Shown here: in pieces, positions 5,377 to 11,685 of the stretch | Layout of the letters: every line of letters begins with the position of its first letter | Position numbering within the stretch: the stretch's first letter is position 1 | Made by a program: the position numbers and the translations under genes | Source of the DNA: Stygiolobus sp037389425 | GTDB lineage: Archaea > Thermoproteota > Thermoprotei_A > Sulfolobales > Sulfolobaceae | Assembly (NCBI RefSeq): GCF_037389425.1 | Contig: NZ_JBBHKR010000024.1 | Location: forward strand, 1-11,685 | Reading direction: 5' to 3' | DNA length: 11,685 bases | The notes under the pieces: generated by a model | Database searches by the model: none | The model's input: only the letters and a program-made list of their open reading frames with translations | Told to the model about the DNA's origin: nothing

Positions 5377-7308
5377 TTAGAATATGAAGATGCCGTGCCT
5401 ATTCGGTAACATTTCTTGTGCCCTCCCTAGTCTTAACACGATATATATCCAATACCTTAGAAATTCCTTAAGAAATTCCCCTATTTTCTCACAAACTACT
5501 TCATCCTTATTACTTAAGCAATTTTCTGTTGTTTCATTATAAAATATATTTTTATTTAATTGTATTTTTAAGTCTTTAATCTCATCAATCGCTATTTTTG
5601 TAAAGTCATCAATCCCTGAATATTTTAGTCTTTCGGCTATTTTTTGTACCGCTCTTTTATAGTCAGGGTTGTCATCTACATCTGTTGAATAAAGATAAGC
5701 TAAGATTAGTGCGGGTTTAAGGGATAATGCGAGATTACCGACTATTTCTTCTAAGGATCCAAATGGTCTGTTTACTGGTTTATCGCCGGTAATTCCAACA
5801 TCTGGATTGAAACATCCTCCAATTAGTCTACCCTCAGATACTAAATCACTACAAACACTTGGTAAGCCATGACGATTTAGCTCTCCTTTGTATCTTGACA
5901 TTATCTTTAAAACATACTTTAAGGTTTCCGCATCGCGTATCACAGCGGACACAATAATGTCTATTTTCTCTTTTTTGAAAGGATCCTTACTATAATAATT
6001 GATTAGATCCATAAGTATCGATAATAATGATGCATTTGAAAATGACACATCTAAATTAGAATCGTCTTCTTTAAATTTCTTTAACATGTCGTCTAAGATA
6101 TCATTTAAATCTTTTTTATCATTTAAATCTTTTTTATCATTTAAATCTTTTTTATCATTTAAATCTTTTTTATCAATATTTAAGTATTGAGTTAAATCGA
6201 TTTGTAAAGCCCTCTTAACTCTATTCACTACTTTTTCATAGTCACCTAGATCTTTACTATATTTATATACACGTTCAGCGTACTCCTTTATAGTAGGATC
6301 TGTAAAGTATTTTTCTACATTTCTGTAAAAATATGTTTCATTCTCTACTAAAGCCCAGGTTGATGGCTCAATAAATACACTAATGATATCCGATATTTTA
6401 TACTGATCAATAAAATCTATAAGTAGGGATGAAAAGTATTTAATAACTTTTTTATCTTTAGCCAACTCGTCTAAAAACTTATTCATATTGGCTAGAACTT
6501 TTTTCGCTTCACCTTCATTTAATCTTTCTCCGATGATGTCAGCTTTGTCTTTTTTTGCAAATTGTTCTCCAACAATTTTCCCTAAGTTTATCTTATCGTA
6601 AATTAAACCAGTAAAGCTTATGACATCAATTCTCTCCTTCCATGAAAGTTGGCTGATCAAAATACCAGTCTTCGTTCCTGCCAACTCATACCAGTGTGTA
6701 TATTCATGAAGTAATGTCTGTATGTAATCAATTAGATCAATTAATTGATAAACGCGATCACTATGAACGTTGAACGATTCAGAGCGTTTTTTCATAATTT
6801 TTTCAAATTCTGTCAAATAAATAGAATATCTTGTTTTTTCACTATATTCTTCTACATCACCTTCGTGATTTTCTTTATCATCTAGTTTATAGATTAAATC
6901 GGTCATTTGTTTACAATATTCTTCTATGGTTTCTTTCGGCTCTCGTTCAAATAGTGATCCGGCCATGTGTTTACAACATTCGATTATAGTTTCTTTAGGT
7001 CCTAGTTTACGAATCGAATTAGCTATGCATTTAGTTACTTCACCATTAATTTTTTCAACATTTTTATACGGAAAAATCTTCGCATCATATACTTCAAGAA
7101 CATTAATAAAGCGACCCGTCATTACCGCTTTAGCTTCCCCAGCGTATAAACCTATCAATTTGTTATTTACTCTTATTCTACTGAGAGCTTCTAATTTCTC
7201 TATAGGGGTTACGTCTATTCTTTTAATGTGTTTGTAAGCCTTAGCTACAGCTATTGCAGCATTACGAAGTAATATCTTTACAAGCCTATTTTCAAATAAA
7301 TTTGCCAT
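5377..7308 (-). CDS. Large protein with HEYTH zinc-metallopeptidase-like motif, unknown family
   Basis: This 643-aa protein is not one I recognise as a named family. Its clearest feature is LLHEYTHWYELAGT, an H-E-x-x-H zincin motif with H201, E202 and H205 in a hydrophobic helix. A candidate third zinc ligand is E265 in LNEGEAKK, 60 residues downstream, although this assignment is uncertain. The protein contains a cluster of 20-residue imperfect repeats (two clear copies at residues 104-143, beginning PKETI) and four exact KKDLND hexapeptides (380-403) that probably form a flexible linker. No signal peptide or transmembrane helix is evident, so it should be cytoplasmic. The ATG at 7308 is chosen because a TATA box (7329-7338) lies about 26 nt upstream, giving a leaderless transcript; a TTG at 7323 would add five residues. 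It heads an operon with the DUF218 gene and is divergent from the GTPase operon. Confidence 0.85.
   Translation of the reverse strand: MANLFENRLVKILLRNAAIAVAKAYKHIKRIDVTPIEKLEALSRIRVNNKLIGLYAGEAKAVMTGRFINVLEVYDAKIFPYKNVEKINGEVTKCIANSIRKLGPKETIIECCKHMAGSLFEREPKETIEEYCKQMTDLIYKLDDKENHEGDVEEYSEKTRYSIYLTEFEKIMKKRSESFNVHSDRVYQLIDLIDYIQTLLHEYTHWYELAGTKTGILISQLSWKERIDVISFTGLIYDKINLGKIVGEQFAKKDKADIIGERLNEGEAKKVLANMNKFLDELAKDKKVIKYFSSLLIDFIDQYKISDIISVFIEPSTWALVENETYFYRNVEKYFTDPTIKEYAERVYKYSKDLGDYEKVVNRVKRALQIDLTQYLNIDKKDLNDKKDLNDKKDLNDKKDLNDILDDMLKKFKEDDSNLDVSFSNASLLSILMDLINYYSKDPFKKEKIDIIVSAVIRDAETLKYVLKIMSRYKGELNRHGLPSVCSDLVSEGRLIGGCFNPDVGITGDKPVNRPFGSLEEIVGNLALSLKPALILAYLYSTDVDDNPDYKRAVQKIAERLKYSGIDDFTKIAIDEIKDLKIQLNKNIFYNETTENCLSNKDEVVCEKIGEFLKEFLRYWIYIVLRLGRAQEMLPNRHGIFIF
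6100..6171 (-). repeat. Four perfect 18-bp tandem repeats
   Basis: The unit atcatttaaatctttttt (plus strand) occurs at 6100-6117, 6118-6135, 6136-6153 and 6154-6171 without a mismatch. On the coding strand each unit encodes KKDLND. Copy-number change would keep the reading frame. Confidence 0.95.
6880..6999 (-). repeat. Imperfect 60-bp tandem repeat encoding 20-residue units
   Basis: Two adjacent 60-bp units (6940-6999 and 6880-6939) encode PKETIIECCKHMAGSLFERE and PKETIEEYCKQMTDLIYKLD. In the best-matching 42 bp (6904-6945 versus 6964-7005) about 33 positions agree. Flanking 60-bp blocks (7000-7059 and 6820-6879) show weaker echoes in the same register. Confidence 0.7.
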
Positions 7309-7328
7309 ATTTCTTAATTTCAAGTGCT

Positions 7329-7338
7329 AATATATAAA
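7329..7338 (-). promoter_or_regulatory. TATA box of the HEYTH-protein operon
   Basis: On the minus strand this reads TTTATATATT, centred about 26 nt upstream of the ATG at 7308. This predicts a leaderless transcript and decides that start over the TTG at 7323. Confidence 0.6.
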
Positions 7339-7506
7339 CCTTGTTATAAAGTTAGATAGTCTAATTAGATTAATGAATATAATTAGAGTATTATAGGACG
7401 TGCTCTCGATTTCCAGAAGATAGCCGAATAATTAGAAATGTATTAACTTGTTATATAAGTTCACTTAATTATACATTTTTACTTCACTTTATTGAGTCAC
7501 TAAAGA
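7339..7506. promoter_or_regulatory. Divergent intergenic region between the two operons
   Basis: This stretch separates the two divergent promoters and is the likely site of shared regulation. It contains the short palindrome tctaattaga near 7357-7368, a pair of related motifs (cttgttataaa near 7340 and cttgttatataag near 7448), and the arms aactt/aagtt around the second motif. These are operator candidates only. No gene or RNA is visible. Confidence 0.35.
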
Positions 7507-7514
7507 TTTTTAAA
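7507..7514 (+). promoter_or_regulatory. TATA box of the GTPase operon
   Basis: TTTTTAAA, preceded by an A-rich stretch, is centred about 32 nt before the ATG at 7543. It predicts a transcript with a leader of only a few bases. Confidence 0.45.
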
Positions 7515-7542
7515 CTCTTACACTATTTAATATTTGATAAAA

Positions 7543-8508
7543 ATGCGGATACCAATTACTGGAAATAATAAGGCTGATAGTAGTTACGAAACACCATTTG
7601 ATGTTGTTAAAAGATCAGTAGCGGTAATAGGATATAGAGGTGCAGGCAAGACAACTTTCATGGGCTTACTTGCTATACATATAGACTATTTAGCCAGTAT
7701 CGATAACAAGATAACATACATTTTTAACCCGGGCGTATACGATTTTCCACTCCCGGAATGGGATGAAATTTTGGAGAAGATAAGGAACGGCGAACCTTTA
7801 CCACCTACTGACGTTACGAAAAAGCCTTATGTTGGAAGACTCGTTGTTAGGTATCCTAAATTACTAGGTAGTGGAGAAGTTAATATACCTATTGTGGATT
7901 TAGCAGGTGAATTATATCAGCCAATTATGGACTTCACTTTCAACTCTAAGAGTAAAGACTTTGACTATAAAAAATGGAATGAGAATTTAATACGAAGATT
8001 AGAAAGCCTTGGAATAACTAAAGACGATTTACGAAATATATACGGTTTTATTTTCAATGCTAAAGCTTATTTAATTATAATAAACCTGGAGCATGCTTTA
8101 TCAACGATTTCTAAAAATAATGCATCTAACGATAATGCTGATATCAAATCATTATTAGGAAGATATTTTACTGTTGTGACCAATCTTGTTAACTATAGAA
8201 AAGAACAAAAAGATCTACCTCATGTCGGAATCGTTTTGACACATTATGACAAAGTTAGGGAATACATTGAAGGGACTTTTGGATTTAACGTATGGGGTAA
8301 TTATAATGACAGAATAAGACTTATGAATTACACGAGGTCTGAAATACTAAAACAGCTAAGGAATTTAAGAGAAGACGTTCCGATATTTATAACCTACTAT
8401 GAAAAACCATCAGTGCCTATACATGCTCCTACTGGGCTCAGATTGCCTGATTATCCGCAAAAGGAATACGATGAGATCTTCAATTGGATTAAAGAAGTAC
8501 TAAAGTGA
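7543..8508 (+). CDS. GTPase of the DO-GTPase-like (GAP1-associated) type
   Basis: This 321-aa P-loop NTPase carries the Walker A motif GYRGAGKTT (residues 30-38) after a strand SVAVI. Other motifs are a Thr-containing segment PPTDVTKKPY (87-95), which may include switch I, a Walker B/switch II motif IVDLAGE (117-123) with D119, and GIVLTHYDK (up to 237), where T-H-Y-D stands in the place of the base-specifying N/T-K-x-D motif. The D-x-A-G-E form and the long insert between switch II and that motif recall the DO-GTPase ('double GTPase') families, known mainly from predicted bacterial conflict systems. The Lys-to-His change at position 234 could alter guanine specificity. The ATG at 7543 is preferred; an in-frame TTG at 7534 would add three residues. 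Its stop codon lies within the Shine-Dalgarno of the next gene, so the two are translationally linked. It is probably a nucleotide-dependent switch for the GAP1-like partner. Confidence 0.75.
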   Translation: MRIPITGNNKADSSYETPFDVVKRSVAVIGYRGAGKTTFMGLLAIHIDYLASIDNKITYIFNPGVYDFPLPEWDEILEKIRNGEPLPPTDVTKKPYVGRLVVRYPKLLGSGEVNIPIVDLAGELYQPIMDFTFNSKSKDFDYKKWNENLIRRLESLGITKDDLRNIYGFIFNAKAYLIIINLEHALSTISKNNASNDNADIKSLLGRYFTVVTNLVNYRKEQKDLPHVGIVLTHYDKVREYIEGTFGFNVWGNYNDRIRLMNYTRSEILKQLRNLREDVPIFITYYEKPSVPIHAPTGLRLPDYPQKEYDEIFNWIKEVLK

Positions 8509-8513
8509 TTAAT

Positions 8514-10085
8514 ATGGGTGATATAATAGTTAAAGGTCACATAATAAGTTCTTATTATAATGGAATATATGTAAAATATTATCCTGACGATAAAAGAGAT
8601 TATCTGAAAAAAATATGGCTAGAGGAGGGAATTAATAAAGTCTTTTCTTTCTCACCTTGGTCCAATAACAATATAGTAATAACTGGCTATTCGCAATACT
8701 TTAATGAAAAAGAGGCTTATATAGCATACGGTGAGGATAGAATAATCGAAGGAAGACCTTATGTGCATCTCCATGTATTGGTATTAGATATGGATGAATA
8801 TAAAAAAGCAAATTATAATATATTTAACACAGATGTAAAATTTATATCATATGAAAATTTCAGAAAAAACGAAATAAGTTTGCAACGGGAATTAAGAGTC
8901 AACCAAGGAATAATGAACAGTCCCCATAACGATGTAGATAACATACTCAATAATTGGCTCAATGGTAATAGAACTTTTTACTCAAATGATCCGACAAATT
9001 TAATTAAAGCTTTAGCTAGAAGAATAGGAGGAAATTTCACATATGTAACGAATTTATCCCCAAAAGACCCAAGTATATTTGATATAATTGTTTATAGAGG
9101 TAGAGGAACTGACCATGTACCCAATTATCAATCGAAGCAATTAATAATGGATTATGTAGAAAAAACAAAATCTACTGAAAAAATATTTAAATTTGTTAAT
9201 ATCTATCAATTTTTGAAAAGCCTTAATATTGAAATGAAAGACGGGAAAAGTTATCAAGAGGCACTAATAGAATTCATAAAAAAACATTGCCATCACCTTG
9301 AGCCTTCAGGACTATATTATAAGCTAGAAGCTGTATTTGGTGAAAAGGCAATAGAAATATTCAATCATACATTAAAGAATTGCCCTAACTCCTATGTATC
9401 TATAAATGACCCTTACTTTATACAAGCAATATCTAAAATAGAACACTATCCAGATCAGCCATTACGCAATATAATTGAAAATATAAAAAAGCAAGAGAAA
9501 GAAAGGGAACGGAACTATTACTTACAAAATTCAAATGGAGATTATAAGGGAGCTTATGAAAAACTATCCCAAAACTACCGATCTCTTCTTGAAATAATCG
9601 ATACTAATTCACTGAAAGAAACAATTCCTTATCTAACAAAAGAGGAACGCAAAAAGCTAATAGTTGAATACCTTAAAAAATCTTATCTTAATCTTTTCGA
9701 TAAAAGTGAAATTAAAGAGGTAATTAAGGAAACGATTAGAAATAAAGACGGTCTATTAATCATAGGCCCTCATATTCACGATTATTTAGATAGAAATACC
9801 AAGTGCTTTAATCTCCTTATACAATGGATTGAGAATAATAAAGTTGAAGACGCTTACGTATATAAAGACAAGATCAAACACGCTTTTAGCGATTTACTGA
9901 ATACAAAGAAAGGTAAAATTAAACAACATGTAGATTTAAGTGATCTAGCGCTTAAGAATAAAGAAGTAATTGGTAAGATCGAGATATTATCAAACTATTT
10001 AGAGGAAGAGGATAGAAAATATATTCAAAATGAACTGAAGAGAATTAAAAAAGGAAAAAGTGATAAAAAATGGAAAAAATATTAA
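8514..10085 (+). CDS. GAP1-like GTPase-associated protein
   Basis: This 523-aa protein has an N-terminal region (about residues 1-110) resembling the GAP1-N domain of GTPase-associated protein 1. It opens IVKGHIISSYYNGIY, has a segment FSPWSNNN followed by a tyrosine-rich strand, and then RPYVHLHVLVLD (81-92), matching the family's R-P...H-x-L-(V/L)-(L/D)-D core. The middle and C-terminal parts are mainly alpha-helical, with no P-loop, nuclease or protease motif that I recognise, and the tail is strongly basic (KRIKKGKSDKKWKKY). The ATG at 8514 is preferred because GTGAT (8505-8509) sits 4 nt upstream as a Shine-Dalgarno; a GTG at 8505 would be that same sequence. It is coupled to the GTPase upstream, and its 3' end overlaps the membrane-protein gene by 16 nt. 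In bacteria, GAP1 proteins co-occur with dedicated GTPases and are inferred to regulate or be regulated by them. The assignment is by pattern and context. Confidence 0.6.
   Translation: MGDIIVKGHIISSYYNGIYVKYYPDDKRDYLKKIWLEEGINKVFSFSPWSNNNIVITGYSQYFNEKEAYIAYGEDRIIEGRPYVHLHVLVLDMDEYKKANYNIFNTDVKFISYENFRKNEISLQRELRVNQGIMNSPHNDVDNILNNWLNGNRTFYSNDPTNLIKALARRIGGNFTYVTNLSPKDPSIFDIIVYRGRGTDHVPNYQSKQLIMDYVEKTKSTEKIFKFVNIYQFLKSLNIEMKDGKSYQEALIEFIKKHCHHLEPSGLYYKLEAVFGEKAIEIFNHTLKNCPNSYVSINDPYFIQAISKIEHYPDQPLRNIIENIKKQEKERERNYYLQNSNGDYKGAYEKLSQNYRSLLEIIDTNSLKETIPYLTKEERKKLIVEYLKKSYLNLFDKSEIKEVIKETIRNKDGLLIIGPHIHDYLDRNTKCFNLLIQWIENNKVEDAYVYKDKIKHAFSDLLNTKKGKIKQHVDLSDLALKNKEVIGKIEILSNYLEEEDRKYIQNELKRIKKGKSDKKWKKY
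10060..10064 (+). promoter_or_regulatory. Internal Shine-Dalgarno of the membrane-protein gene
   Basis: GTGAT lies 5 nt before the ATG at 10070, within the 3' end of the GAP1-like gene. It supports translation of the overlapping gene from that ATG. Confidence 0.6.
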
Positions 10086-10519
10086 TAATATTAAAAATAT
10101 CTTTATTATCTATTATTTTAATATTATTTATAATATTATTTTCATTTATATATAATTTTTATTTATCACTTAGCTATTCTTCTTTTTCCATTCTAATGAT
10201 AACTTCAATACTGTTACAATTTACGACTTTAATTTCAATACTATATGCAATTATAATTGCAATATATGTTTACAGACATTTGGAAGGCATTATACATGGC
10301 AGTATATTTACTATCTTACCATTAATTAATGGAATTAAACCACTTGCCTGGTTTGTTATAATTGAAGGCATTTTGCTAATTGTAATAGGTGTTTTTACAA
10401 GGAATTTAATTCCATCCATCATTTTATTAATTGGAGGAGCTGTCGTATTATTGATATTACGTTATTTAAGAAAACGTTCAACCTTTAAACTTCGTAGGCC
10501 AGACTTCATGTCGCATTAA
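10070..10519 (+). CDS. Small four-helix membrane protein, third gene of the GTPase operon
   Basis: This 149-aa protein is almost entirely hydrophobic. Four predicted membrane segments lie at about residues 4-30, 40-68, 83-107 and 110-133. The loop between helices 2 and 3 is short, and the C-terminal tail is basic (RKRSTFKLRRPDF), which by the positive-inside rule puts both termini in the cytoplasm. There are no catalytic or pore motifs I can name, and I do not recognise the family. It overlaps the GAP1-like gene by 16 nt and has its own GTGAT site, so it is the third gene of the same transcript. It could anchor the GTPase/GAP1 pair to the membrane or act as the membrane-perturbing part of the system, but the sequence alone does not decide this. 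No clear T-rich terminator follows; 179 bp separate it from the next gene. Confidence 0.8.
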   Translation: MEKILIILKISLLSIILILFIILFSFIYNFYLSLSYSSFSILMITSILLQFTTLISILYAIIIAIYVYRHLEGIIHGSIFTILPLINGIKPLAWFVIIEGILLIVIGVFTRNLIPSIILLIGGAVVLLILRYLRKRSTFKLRRPDFMSH

Positions 10520-10667
10520 CTAAGTAATAATCAAAGTATTTAGTCTTCTACGTTATTAGAGAAACTAACAACTAGTCTCGTGTGTAATTATGGTGTAATT
10601 GAATAATTCTACAATTAATTGGAGTTACTATTATTTACTATTTGTTCGAATTACATGAAGAGTAAAC

Positions 10668-10675
10668 TTTATTAA
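10668..10675 (+). promoter_or_regulatory. TATA-like box of the secreted glycosidase-like gene
   Basis: TTTATTAA is centred about 27 nt upstream of the ATG at 10699. This predicts a leaderless transcript, separate from the GTPase operon. Confidence 0.5.
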
Positions 10676-10698
10676 TTATATTAGTTATACTATGACAC

Positions 10699-11685
10699 AT
10701 GAGTAAGGCTATAAACTTTATAATTTTAATTTTAGTCTTAACGTCTTTAATACCTGTAAACTATTCTTTAGCTTACAATATTTCGAGTGATCCTCGACTT
10801 TTATTCTGGCTAGTACCTTGGGGTCCGTCTAATGGTACTTATGAAAACCTATTACCATATCTACAGAATTTAGTTGTTGGTATAGTTTTTCCTTTTAACA
10901 CTTACAATTTAGGAAATGAAAACGTTTCACTGCAGCAAGCGTTAAATTATGGAAACAATGAATATTGGATCTCCGAACAGTTATCTAAACTTGATATGCT
11001 CTACAACTCCTCCAACTTGTTGTTCATTAACTTCTTCCTAACTACTAATAACTGGAGAGGGTATTTAACGAGTGTTACACCTGCTCAAATGGTCTTGCTT
11101 GAATACACACTTCATAAGATAGCTGCTGTTACAAATGGTGGACAAAAGTTAGTCGTAGGAATCTCAGAGATGAACAATTTAAACAATTATGGTTATTACG
11201 AAGTGTATTCAGCAATACAGCAGATACTACCTAACGCTAAATTATTCTATTACACAGATCTGGGCCAAAGCGTAAGTTCAGTGGAAAGTGTCTTCCAATA
11301 TTTACAATCTAATGGAATAACACTAAACTACATAGGATATGATGTATACCCCTATCCTTCATACAACTACGCGAATGGTGTAGTTTGCATACCAAGTAAT
11401 TACGTTAACCAAATTTCAGATCTAGAAAATTTTGCGAACCAACAAGGTATTAGTTTCTTTATAGGTGAAATAGGTTTTCGTGACGGTGATGTTCAAGGCT
11501 ATAATAATCCTGCTTCAACAACATATATTGATTTTAATCCCCCAGCAGGGTATCAGGACACCATAAACTATTACGAGGACGTAATATCTCAATTAAATTC
11601 TATGGGTATAAACTTCATAGGCATCTGGAATTATAATGGTTGGAACGGTGACCCATTTGGGCTCTGGAATAATCCGTATTTCAAT
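10699..11685 (+). CDS. Secreted TIM-barrel glycoside-hydrolase-like protein (3' partial)
   Basis: An uninterrupted frame of 329 codons runs from this ATG to the window edge, so the C-terminus is missing. Residues 1-25 form a signal peptide: a Lys at position 3, a hydrophobic core INFIILILVLTSLI, and a likely cleavage after S-L-A. The mature part shows a barrel-like series of strands: FWLVPWG (36-42), LFINFFL (108-114), LVVGISEMNN (151-160), YIGYDVYPYP (211-220), FFIGEIGF (253-260) and FIGIWNYNGW (306-315). In clan GH-A glycosidases the acid/base sits at the end of strand 4 and the nucleophile at the end of strand 7; E157 (in SEMNN) and E257 (in GEIGF) are in the corresponding places, although the usual Asn before the strand-4 Glu is Ser. 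It is probably an extracellular polysaccharide hydrolase, substrate unknown. The high Asn/Tyr/Gly content is typical of secreted Sulfolobales proteins. Confidence 0.8.
   Translation, partial: MSKAINFIILILVLTSLIPVNYSLAYNISSDPRLLFWLVPWGPSNGTYENLLPYLQNLVVGIVFPFNTYNLGNENVSLQQALNYGNNEYWISEQLSKLDMLYNSSNLLFINFFLTTNNWRGYLTSVTPAQMVLLEYTLHKIAAVTNGGQKLVVGISEMNNLNNYGYYEVYSAIQQILPNAKLFYYTDLGQSVSSVESVFQYLQSNGITLNYIGYDVYPYPSYNYANGVVCIPSNYVNQISDLENFANQQGISFFIGEIGFRDGDVQGYNNPASTTYIDFNPPAGYQDTINYYEDVISQLNSMGINFIGIWNYNGWNGDPFGLWNNPYFN

Noticed and set aside
6100..6171. Possible CRISPR array because of regularly spaced identical units.
   Set aside because: The units are contiguous with no spacers and lie in frame within a gene.
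5999..6190. 63-codon plus-strand frame with repeated FKSFLS units.
   Set aside because: It is the antisense of the KKDLND repeat array in the HEYTH gene.
6926..7237. 103-codon plus-strand frame.
   Set aside because: It is antisense to the N-terminal part of the HEYTH gene, with no start signals.
10076..10100. A-rich overlap between the GAP1-like and membrane genes as a programmed frameshift site.
   Set aside because: The membrane gene has its own ATG and Shine-Dalgarno, so ordinary coupled initiation explains the overlap.

Overview
The window looks like chromosomal DNA of a hyperthermophilic crenarchaeote, most likely of the order Sulfolobales. The reasons are an A+T-rich genome, TATA-like boxes about 25-28 nt upstream of start codons (leaderless transcripts), internal operon genes preceded by GTGAT/GGTGA Shine-Dalgarno sequences matching the crenarchaeal 16S tail, and the mix of ISC-type transposase, VapBC and HEPN-MNT modules. 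The genus cannot be fixed from the sequence alone.

Left part (about 1-4800) is a gene graveyard. It holds a G+C-rich DDE transposase broken by two frameshifts and lacking its C-terminus (90-1042, minus), an FkbM-type methyltransferase pseudogene frameshifted by a local duplication (1102-1670, minus), an apparently intact VapB-like antitoxin followed by a 29-codon VapC-like stump (1862-2190, plus), a multiply frameshifted remnant resembling a DUF2075/Schlafen-type P-loop helicase (2187 to about 2960, minus), a 12-bp inverted repeat with a nested hairpin (2990-3064), a dead MNT nucleotidyltransferase and its dead HEPN partner (3235-4224, minus), and about 600 bp without a convincing gene but with several inverted repeats (4225-4819).

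Right part (about 4820-10520) is compact, more A+T-rich and intact. Two transcription units diverge from a 234-bp promoter region (7309-7542). Leftward: a large protein with an HEYTH zinc-peptidase-like motif and two kinds of internal repeats, then a DUF218/YdcF-family protein. Rightward: a GTPase with Walker A and DLAGE motifs, a 523-aa protein whose N-terminus resembles the GAP1-N domain of GTPase-associated protein 1, and a four-helix membrane protein, with each gene overlapping or abutting the next. Dedicated GTPase plus GAP1-like pairs are known mainly from predicted bacterial NTP-dependent conflict systems. This block is therefore the best candidate in the window for an undescribed archaeal version: a GTPase switch, its large partner, a membrane component and a possible metallopeptidase effector. 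That functional model is inference.

The right edge (10699 to the end) holds the start of a secreted protein with a signal peptide and TIM-barrel glycoside-hydrolase-like motifs, cut by the window boundary.
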